NCBI GenBank assembly: GCA_038025085.1
Contig: CM076142.1
Coordinates: 32,952,001-33,016,000, forward strand
DNA from: Tetragonia tetragonoides
Taxonomy: Eukaryota > Streptophyta > Magnoliopsida > Caryophyllales > Aizoaceae
Direction of reading: 5' to 3'
DNA: 64,000 bases
Shown here: positions 47,626-57,166 of the stretch, piece after piece
Layout of the letters: every line of letters begins with the position of its first letter
Position numbering within the stretch: the first letter of the stretch is position 1
Translations under genes and position numbers: made by a program
Notes under the pieces: generated by a model
Database searches by the model: none
What the model saw: the letters and a program-made list of their open reading frames with translations, nothing else
Told to the model about the DNA's origin: nothing

Positions 47626-48130
47626 GCACATGTGGGGTCTATGTGTCATCTTCACAAGAAAATTTCTCTTATGTGACGTCCTAAGTGTCATTACCACACG
47701 GAAATAACGGCGTCTACGTGTCACTTTCACACGAATATTTTCCTCTTATGTAACGTCCTACGTGTCACCACCACATGGAAAAAACCCAACTTTTATAGGA
47801 GATATACATATATATCTCGTTTTGAAGCATTTTTTAAATCCAATTCAACATAGTCAGATTTATAATTTTTTGACTTACGTAACCAAAGTTATTTTATTTT
47901 GTAATTTAGAAATATTCTAATAAAAATGTAATTAAGTCAACTAATGATGAGACATTAATGATGGATGATGTGTCATGCTACATGACAAGTTTGTGCTTAC
48001 GTGTCGACTTGCGTGTCATGCCCACACGACGTGTCTTGCCTATGTGGCATCCCACTTGTCGGCACCACACGAAAAAGGACCCAGTTTTTTGTATATATAT
48101 ATGATTTGTAGTGCCTGCGACAGCACTCGA
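47626..48130. repeat. region of ACGTGTCACNNCCACACG motifs
   Basis: Spaced copies of ACGTGTCAC ... CCACACGGAAA occur at about 47640, 47680, 47713, 47760 and 47997-48070. Two ATATATAT tracts lie at 47805 and 48095. It may belong to the same unclassified repeat family as the tandem copies to its left. Confidence 0.45.
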
Positions 48131-48553
48131 CAAACACCCTATACTAATTTTATCCATGTCAATCCTTTATTCAAACTATAAGGCTCCAAATAAATCCAAT
48201 CGTCTAAAGTCCTAAAGTTAACTATGTGAGTTAAATCAACCAATTTACTACTGTTATCACATTATCATGCAAAATTACCAATTACATGCAATTTATAACA
48301 ACACAAACAATAAATATGAGCAATAAATAAACAAATCCAACCTAACGTACTTTGCTATACGAGCCCAATATTGAAATGCATGTAAATAAAATCATTAGTA
48401 ACTTCAATGGAAGCATAATATGAAATATACAATTTTATTCTAATGTAAACCTAAAGCTTTCTATATGCATAAATAGAAACATGCAAAAAGAATTAAACTT
48501 TAATTAATCTAAGACATGCATGCAAAATAATAAATAAAACATGCATAACAATT
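48131..48553 (-). repeat. LTR fragment of the Tat family
   Basis: This parallels 36430-36880 of the Tat 5' LTR: TCCATGTCAA start, CAAATCC.RTCGT, ACTTTGCTA.ACG, CTATATGCAT, and AACATGCAA blocks in the same order and spacing, with many substitutions. It is cut by the LTR starting at 48554. Confidence 0.65.
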
Positions 48554-49665
48554 TGTAAGGACCCGGTACTTTTGGCCTCGCTCCCTGAGTGCGTGCTTAT
48601 AGAAAATTCGTAAGCTGGGGGTTTAGATAAGTTCAAGAAACCGTCGAGTTAGAAAAGCATTTGAAAATATTTAAATTGAATAAAAACCATGAAAGAGGTC
48701 ACAAATCTGCTATCGACGTTTTATCGAATGGACAAACCGAATGGACAACTCAATAGCGCGATAAGTGAACTAATCATGTTTTTAGAAAGACTCTCGCTCA
48801 AATAGAACATATGAGTACCCAAGAATAAAGGGTTCAGGGGCGAAGGTACAAGGTGGGAAGGTGTTAGGCACCCAACTCGCCGTTTCATGACGGCCTCTAA
48901 TAACTCAAGTTTGTATAATAATTTAAAGACATGATTCCCGCACAAACCGGATTAACAACCTAGATTTAGACTATTAATTGGTTCATCAAAAGCATCACGA
49001 TTTATTATTGACCCTTATTTAGACATGCATTCGATTGGCAAGTTGAGCATTACAACGACTAGACATGCTTGGAAATGAAAGACAATATTTATTAAGCAAT
49101 AAATGACATGATTAGCATGATATCTCAGGAATACTCAACTGAGAATAGAGGGTGTCAACTGTAGACTGTGTGTTTGAACTGAGGGTCGAGGGTCATATTT
49201 ATATGCGAAGGAGTAGGGTTGGACGGGTAGAGAAGGGCCAAAATTCGGAGAATGGGCTTGAAAAAAGACGGGATTCAGAAGACCCATCAAGCTCTGCTAG
49301 CGGCTCTGGGATATCACCCAGCGGCGTTGGGGGCTGTCAGCTTGCCAATTGGATGTCGTGAAATTTTCGGAGGAATTTTAGTGTTCTGAAAATGTGAAAA
49401 GACCGTTTTACCCTTCTACGGTAAAAGACGGTTTTACCCTCGTTTAGCGACTTGGCAACCGGGAGTCGAAAAAAGACATGAGAGGTGTCGTCGGAAAGCT
49501 CTTCAACGGGGTGTTTGAATGTGATCGAAATGAATGAGTGATCGAGGAAAAACCTGAGACCTTATTTTACCTATCAAAGCAAAAATAGCATTCAACTTTA
49601 TAAATTACTCCTTTCATCATCGGGCTTTTGCGGAGAAATCTGAAAACGCTTTTTTGCCGTCTACA
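48554..49665 (-). repeat. second Tat-like LTR (3' LTR)
   Basis: On the plus strand it runs from TGTAAGGACCCGGTAC to TTTTTTGCCGTCTACA, 1112 bp. On the minus strand it starts TGTAGACGGC, preceded by a polypurine tract AAAGTGGGGGCTTC (49679-49666). That makes it the 3' LTR of a minus-strand element whose body lay to the right. It shares CATCATCGGGC near its start with the first Tat LTR. A minus-strand TATA-like ATATAAATAT lies at about 49194-49205. Confidence 0.75.
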
Positions 49666-50127
49666 GAAGCCCCCACTTTGATCGAACTTTAGTAAAAGTG
49701 AAGATTAAAGTATTCCGAAAACGACATGCAGGATGCTGAGTGCGTGGTGTGTGAGGTGTACAGTATGCATGCATATGAAGGCAAACCTGAATTGGGACAT
49801 GCTCGTGGCGCGCTAAGATTTCATCTCTGTGAACACAAGAAAAACAAAGGTAATGGTTAGCAGGGCAAACAACGCTCGGGGAAGGTATTAATGCCTGCAA
49901 GGGACCTCTATTCAGAGTAAATGAAAAAGTTAGTGACACTTTGCGAATGATCAATGTAGACTGCTTCAACAAACAGTGACTAGACACCACTCGGCGGATG
50001 CCGAGAATCCGTCCCTGCACGAGAAACAAAAAAGTCGACGAGACAGCGCAATGAAAATGAGGGCTATAAATGGAAAAAGCATATAAACAGTTTAAATGCA
50101 ATAGCTTAAGCAATCATTGACTGAAAC

Positions 50128-50265
50128 ATAAGGCGGGTTCTTCAATCCTAGGTGCTTTGACCCGAAATTTCTTAAGATGGGGGCTTCGTCCCTGGGCACT
50201 TCGCACCTGAAATTTCTTAGGATGGGGACTTCGTCCCCGGGCGCTTCGCACCCGAGATTATAAGG
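50128..50265. repeat. minisatellite of about 46 bp, three copies
   Basis: The unit contains TTCGCACCTGAAATTTCTTA then GGATGGGGGCTTCGTCCCCG. The three copies run from GTGCTTTGACCCGAAATTTC to CTTCGCACCCGAGATT. It lies between the second Tat-like LTR and the antisense PMD frame. Confidence 0.8.
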
Positions 50266-50569
50266 ACTTTGAGCGCCACTGGCGGCTCGCACTTGAGGTG
50301 AATAAATTGGTTTTTCGCGAGCTTCTTCGCGTTTTTTGCCCATTTTCGCTTCTTCTTCTTCGTCGAGCTTCCGCCATTGTCGAGCCTTCCACACTTCTTG
50401 AAGGTAAGTCAATTCTTGACCAAATTTCTCACTATTTGTCTTGAACTTGTTTAATTTTTCGCCTATGAGCTGAATTTTGGGTTGCATTGTTGAATGGGTG
50501 TTTGTATCTTGCAAATCTGACATTCAAAATTTGCACTTGTAGAGAGAGAAAGCTTGAATTTTTCATGTA

Positions 50570-51629
50570 TGGCTCCCAAAGGCAAAGGGGAAGCGTCCTA
50601 TGGGTGAGGAAGAGGAAAACTGTGACCTCTTTCGTATGGGTTTTCATCATCTAGGATACCTCCTCCACGACATGCAGATGGGGCGACTTTGTACCAGGAG
50701 TCGTTCATGTGTCTGGACTGGCGCCCGGCAGAGGCCTGGGATCGAAGTATCTTGCTGTTCGACAGACAGAGTCTTTTGTCCAACCCACATCTGGTATGCT
50801 TCTGACTTCTTTGGTTTTGTTCAGTTTATTTATTTTGTACTGAAAATTTGAACTATTAGTGCTCCGAAACACAAACAAATTGTGATTTTACTGGATTGGT
50901 GGTCAGCTGTATATAATACTTGTGTGTAATTATTTGGACTGTATTTGTAGTATATGGCGTGTTGAGAAATTTTATTTGTTGGCTAGGGAGTTGGCGCTTA
51001 CTTCCAGGCTCATGGGTCCACTTTGAACTAGGCTATGATGTTGGACACTTTTTCTGAGAGGATTAGGGGGATAATTCGGGCTTCAGGTCTCGAGTATTTT
51101 TTGTCGGTTATCCCGACTTGTCATTCTGGGGATACTAGGATAGTTTCCCGTGGTCTACTAGAGAGGTTTTGGGATACTACGAACACCTTCCATACACCTG
51201 TGGGAGAGATGTTCCCCACTCCTTATCAGTTCACCGTACTGGCGGGCTTGTCCTTTAGAGGGCATCCTCTACGGTATGATGCGAGTTACTATCGGCAAGC
51301 CGATAGGTTGTATGACCTATATGGTCCTGTTGCCGCTATCTTTGAGGAGGATCGAGTCTCCTTATCGAGGCTATGTGGAGCTTTGACTGAGCAGGGGCTT
51401 ACTGAGGACCAGCGGGCCCGTATCTTTTTGGCCTATCTATTGGGGGCGACTATTTTTGCCCAGAAGAAGAGTGTATGTCAGGTTGGCATTCTGAGAAGTT
51501 TGGATGACTTGAGCAAAGTACATGAGTACAATTTTGGTGCTCCTGCGTATGCTTCTTTGGTGAGATGGTGTTGTCAGGCTTGTAGGCCTAAGCCGACGAG
51601 TCGGAGGGCGTCTATCACTGGCTCATGGA

Positions 51630-51700
<71 letters not shown>

Positions 51701-51730
51701 TCATCAACGTTTCATTTTTGGGCCATGTGA
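50570..51730 (+). pseudogene. second plant mobile domain (PMD) gene, truncated
   Basis: A start-like MAPKGKGEAS at 50570 parallels MAPKLAKK of the first PMD gene. The main frame is 51035-51630. It reads ERFWDTTNTFHTPVGEMFPT, YQFTVLAGLSFRGHPLRYD, ARIFLAYLLGATIFAQ and HEYNFGAPAYASLVRWCCQ, collinear with exon 2 of the gene at 23201 but clearly diverged. The frame then runs into a 66-bp (TA)n tract, read as repeated Ile-Tyr, and stops at 51730. Downstream exons are absent. As with the first copy, it is antisense to a Tat-like LTR lying to its left. It is likely a dead transposon cargo gene. Confidence 0.75.
51632..51697. repeat. (TA)33 microsatellite
   Basis: Sixty-six bases of uninterrupted TA at the breakpoint of the PMD frame. 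Confidence 0.95.
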
Positions 51731-52680
51731 ATCATTGGCCACCCGGAAGGTGAGACTCAAACAAAGAAATAGATCATGTGCCAGACATGTGACTATTAAA
51801 ATCTAAAATTTCTTCCTCCCATACACCTACTTCGTGTCTGCTCCAGCAGAACATACTCTTTTTTTATTTTATTTTTATTTTTTATTTTATATCCGTAACT
51901 TTCCTCTAGAATTAGGTCATTTTCTAATCCATAGTTCTGCAACAAAACTCTAGTTCAATATTTGTTGCATGTCAAAGTCGGACTAATAGAAATTATTAGC
52001 AGTCGCATTTTATGGATGCGAGATTTTTGTACTTGAATTATTTTAGTCTTATGTTTGTAATCCTCTTTTGCAGTACAATTAGATTATAGTTTCATTTGTA
52101 TTCAATAGTAGAATTGCTTGTTAATTTTGTAATTTATCCATAAATTTGGATGCATGCATGTCAGAGATAGATCCATCCAAAAAGAGACATCACAACAAAT
52201 ATTGAAAACAAACGTAAAAGTTAATTGTTCATTCTCTAACATTACAAAGAATTCATTAGGAATTTTTTTTGTGATGTTTGTTATTTATTATTTTTATATT
52301 TCCTTGGGGCTTTTCACCAAATTTTTTTGTTTGGGGCTAATAATGTCACTTTTGGTTTTTATCTAGGGCTAATGATATTTTGATTAATTGAATATTATAG
52401 TAATGCAGTATAATTAACAAAAGAAAATTATAAAAATTTAGGAATTTCCTTATTAACAAGCTTTTTTTCTTTGCCCCACTTGTTTTCGCTGGAGTGTGTA
52501 CGTCACTCTCTAATTTTCAGCTAGTCAATGGCTTATATGACCCAAAAACAAAACGTTGAAGGCCTATATAACCGATTTTCAACGTCGATGGTTAACATAA
52601 CCAAAAACTGAAACGTTAAGGGTGTACACGACCTTTGTTGAAAAACAAAAGAGTAAAAGAAACAAAGAAACAAGGAAAAA
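51731..52680. other. AT-rich region without gene
   Basis: Short frames only. No repeat ends or protein similarity were recognised. Confidence 0.4.
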
Positions 52681-52692
52681 TAAAAAAAAGTG

Positions 52693-52763
52693 CCATCATC
52701 ATCATCTTCATCATCATCTTCACCATCATCACCATCATCATCATCATCATCATCATCATCACC
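52693..52763. repeat. (TCA)n microsatellite
   Basis: About 70 bp of ATC/TCA repeats with a few interruptions (CTT, ACC). Confidence 0.95.
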
Positions 52764-53975
52764 CTAAATTTGATTACCAAAATTAGAGGTGGTCAGTGGG
52801 CCGGGCCGGGCCAGGCCCAGGCACATTATGGAACGGCCCAGATCTAAGCCTACACGTGCCTTGATAAAGAAGGCCCAGGCCCACGAATGTTACAGGCCTT
52901 GTCCAGCTAGTGCGGTATATGGGTCAAAGGTGTAAAAATAATGATACATCTATGGACCGACCCCATTAGAACAGGCCTGTCACTAGCCCGTGAGAGGCCC
53001 GCTTTGTACCGGCCCACTAGAGTACTTAGAACAGTATAACTTAAAACTTCTGTGTCGTTGAATTGCTAGACTACTCCCTTGAAATGTGGATACCTAGGCC
53101 TATTAACCTACTTAGCTATACTGTACTCACGTGTTGACTGACAAAAAGAGTAAACATGTTAATAGTAACATACATTATTGCTCTCTTTCACCAAATGCCC
53201 AAATAAAAAAATAAAAAAGAAAAAGGAAAAGGAAATGAAAAGTTGCATGTCTCTCTCTCCCAGACTCCCAATATCTGCAACTGCAATCTTCTTCAAGACG
53301 AGTATTGATAATCACCACCATAAAACTCACTAGAATCTAACAATCAGGCCCGACCACCATAATTCCCTTCCCTTAATCTCCATATCCCCCCTAAAAAAAC
53401 CTAATAACCTTTATTAAAATCCAAAAAAACCTCAATATGAATCTATACTCTTAATTTCTACAACGAAGCCCGGCATGAAGCCCGACACTTAGGCGGAAGC
53501 CGGTTCAACCATGGATGAGCTCCAGCCAGAACTGTAGGCCCAGCCCAACACGACCCGTTCTTGGGTAGTGCCAATCAGTGTTGTTCTCAGACGAAGCCCA
53601 ACCCATCAAATACCTGGCCCGGACCACACACTGGCAGTTCTTATTCGCTGGACCTGCGTCCAGCCAATATGGCTGGACACAGGCCCAATACGAAGCGCTC
53701 TGCAAGTCCGTATCTTTGTTTCGCTTCTCCGCCCAGTTCATTTCAAAAAACAATGCTGTTCTTTAATTTTGACCCACGTGAATTGCTCGCAGGCTCATCA
53801 CCTACAATTTCACTCCTTCTATATTTTCGTGAGGGACCCACTGATTTAATCCCAATTTGTTCTCCAACGTGACTTTCCACTTCTTTGTTTGTCATTTTTT
53901 TTTCTTCTTTTTGTTGTTTTTATAGATTACCTCCTTCTTCTTCTTCTTCTTTTTTTTTTTTTTTTTATTTTAGAA
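52764..53975. other. Unclassified region with GGCCCAGGCCC motifs
   Basis: 52795-53010 is rich in GGGCCGGGCC and GGCCCAGGCCC-type motifs. 53640-53690 has CCAGCCAATATGGCTGGAC, an imperfect palindrome that recurs as CCAGCCAAAATGGCTAGAC at 56180. Overlapping frames at 53505-53872 on both strands look non-coding. A CTT-rich tract lies at 53930-53966. Confidence 0.35.
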
Positions 53976-53977
53976 TC

Positions 53978-55520
53978 TAATAGTTACTTTTACGAAGTAT
54001 TAAACTAATTTAAGTGAACCTTACATTTATAATGTGTGAACTATTGGACCATTCTAAATGAACATTACGCTTATAGCGTGTGAACTATTGGACCATTCTA
54101 AATGAACATTACCGTTATAGTTCATGAGCTATTAGATTATTTTAAATGGACATTACGTTTACAACTTATGAACTCTTAGACTATTTTAATGAACCTTACC
54201 TTTATAGTTCATGAACTATTGGACCATTTTAAATGAATTTTACGTTTAAAACTTATTATTAGATTATTTTAGATGAATATTGCGTTTAAATATTTACTAA
54301 GTATTACGCTTATACCTTATGACCTATGAGCCATTCTGTGTATTATTTATAATTGATCAATCAAATGTTCATTAAAAATATACTAAATATTCATAATTAT
54401 TAAATTAAATGTTCACCATCATTTTCTTGTTCATAATGAACGTGAAAAAGCAACTGTAGCTATTGTTTGGGACGGAGGGATTTTTTTTTTTAATGAACCT
54501 TATATTTATAATATATGAACTATTAGACTTTTTCTAATGAACGTTGCGCTTATAACATACTCCATATGAATTATTAGACAATTTTGACATATGAACTATT
54601 TGACTATTTTTAATGAACATTACATTTGTTCACTATGAACAATTGGACTGCTTTTAAATGAACACTTTGTTTGTACACTATGAGCAATTAGGCTATTTTA
54701 AATGAGCACTATGTTTGTACCTTATGAACAATTAGACTATTTTAAATGAACATTACGTTTATACCTTATGAACAATTAGACTATTTTAAATGAAAACTAA
54801 GTTTGTACCTTATGAACAATTAGGCTATTTTAAATGAATACTACGTTTGTACACTATGAATCATAAGGCTCTATTAAATGAACACTAAGTTTGTACACTA
54901 TGGACTATTAGACTATTTTAAATGAACACGACGTTTGTACATTATGAACAATTAGGCTATTTTAAATAAAAATTAAGTTAATACGTTTATACCTTATGAA
55001 CTATTAGACTATTTTGAATGAACACTACGTTTGTACATAATGAACAATTAGGCTATTCTAAATGAACACTACGTTTGTACATATTGAACAATTAGGCTAT
55101 TCTAAATGAACACTACGTTTGTACACTATGAACTATTAGACTATTTTAAATGAACATTACGTTTATACCTCATGAACTATTAGACTATTTTAAATGAATA
55201 TTACGTTTGTACCTTGTAAATAATTAGGCTATTTTAAAATGAACACTACGTTTGTACCTTATGAATAATTAACCTATTTTAAATAAACACCAGGTTTATA
55301 CCTTATGAACAATTAAGCTATTTTAAATGAACATTGCGTTTATACCTTATGAACAATTAAGCTAGGTGAGTATTTTAAATGGACACTGTTTTTGTACATT
55401 ATGAACAATTAAGTTATTTTAGATAAAGAATACGTTTGTACCTTATGAACATTTATCCTATTTTAAATGAATAATACGTAAATAACTTATGAGTATTAAA
55501 CTATTTTTGTTAAGAAATAT
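53978..55520. repeat. 44-bp AT-rich minisatellite array, about 30 or more units
   Basis: A degenerate unit of about 44 bp: CTTATGAACAATTAGACTAT, then TTTAAATGAACATTACGTTTATA. Units vary at fixed positions (GAACAATTAGG versus GAACTATTAGAC, ACACTACG versus ACATTACG). The central part (54640-55340) is the most regular and the ends decay. No open frame. Confidence 0.9.
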
Positions 55521-56450
55521 TAGAATGCTGCTTATTAATCAATAATATGTAGATTAGATAATTTGCTTATTCCATCCACAAAAAAAAAAACAAACACTAG
55601 TATTTTTTATCCCTTTATAAATTTCACTTATCGTCATCTACGAATCACTACGCACCAAACACCACTTTGACGCATCAAGCCTTCTTCCTTAATGGTTAAA
55701 ATGGGATTTCAGCAACATCTAAAATGGAATCACACCACAGCACCATCGACCACCACGAAGGAACCACCAAGTGCACCACCCCACTCTCTCTCCTCCCCTC
55801 CCCCAACCCGCCCAACCAACTCTCTCTCCTCCACACACAAATAAAACACACCAGCCACCACCCTCTTCCACATATGGTCAACTCCCACACCCGCCGTCGC
55901 CGCCTTCCAAGACACTGCTGGCGATCATAATTCGAAAAACAAATCACAACAAAAAATACTCAAATTGGATCTTCATAAACTTTAGAAATTGAAAGGAGTC
56001 TAGAACTTTTGAGTTTGTAATTTACAACACAGTCACTGCCGAACAAACGACGTAAGAGAGAGAAAGACATACGACTCTATGAGACAGAGAAAATTGGGAA
56101 AAAGACGCTCATTTGTTTTCTATTTTGTGACGTGCGAATTGCCCTTATTTGTTTGATAATTTACAAAATTGCTACCATGGTCCAGCCAAAATGGCTAGAC
56201 TCAGGTCCATATAAAAAAAAATTCACACTGACCCGGTCCAAAATAAACAAAAGCAATTTATAGATGTTTTAGATTGGATGGGGGACCGTCTCACGTCACT
56301 TGAGCTGGAGCAGTCCAGCACTACAGTAGCGAAACGGACTTCTCGTGCGCGTCAAAACGATGCGTTTGGTGCCTTGGCTGGACACAGCGGTCCAGCGAAT
56401 GGGGACTCAAAAATTTGGGCTTGCCGTATAAAAAAAATTGTGATATTTTC
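55521..56450. other. Region left of SDP6, no gene
   Basis: Overlapping short frames around 55700-55990 on both strands are compositional (CCACC-rich). 56176-56210 repeats the CCAGCC...GGCTGGAC-type palindrome. Confidence 0.4.
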
Positions 56451-57166
56451 CTTCGATCAGTCCCCAGTCCCCAGTCCCCAGTATCACGTATTCACGTTAA
56501 TCTCTCTCTCTCAAAACTCAATTAGGGGTTTGTACCTTTGTTCTCCTCCCACTCTTAATCCCTCATTTTGATCTCCGAAGATATGGGCATATATGTCGCA
56601 CTGGCCAAAGACAACTGATTGAGCATCGTCAATTTGGAAGATATGTGCATATTCAACGAGAATTATTAGGTAAGCCCTCTTCCAAATTGATGAAATTGTG
56701 TTGCTCTTCTCGTCAATATCTGCATAAATAAGATTTGTTGAATGAATTTATAAAATGATAATGGTGACTATCTAGGGAAAAAGAAAGATCAGAGGATTGA
56801 GCGAGAGGTTGTGGAGACAAATCCAATAATTTTTTTTAACGAATTAGTTGCTTATTACGTTTTTGTGGGTCGAAAAGTAATTTGATTTATTTTCTAAAAT
56901 GATAGGCAACTGGGTACAATGTCTGCATATTTGCTCTAACAAAATCCGAGTAGAAGAAGGCTGGTTGTATTTATTTATTAATTGTTGAAATTAAAATTTT
57001 GCTTACAATTTAGGGTTTGCATCTGAAATTGATGAATGATTGACCCCTCTTCTAAATTCTTCGAAATTAATTGTTGGTTGTTCAAATATTCAGTTATTGG
57101 CTTCTCTGATTAAAAACTCCAAAATCTCCAATAAACGCATTTTCCATCCCTCACGCAACAAAAACC
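56451..57166 (+). promoter_or_regulatory. SDP6: SDP6 promoter and leader region
   Basis: CAGTCCCCAGTCCCCAGTCC at about 56459-56480 is a 7-bp tandem repeat. A CT-rich element (ATCTCTCTCTCTC) follows at 56500. AGGTAAGCCC at about 56669 is a possible donor of a leader intron; this is unproven. No convincing TATA box was seen. Confidence 0.4.

Noticed and set aside
53978..55520. CRISPR-like array
   Set aside because: Repeats of about 44 bp are directly adjacent with no unique spacers; this is a eukaryotic minisatellite.
55696..55992. Frames on both strands left of SDP6
   Set aside because: CCACC-rich composition leaves several frames open together; no motif.
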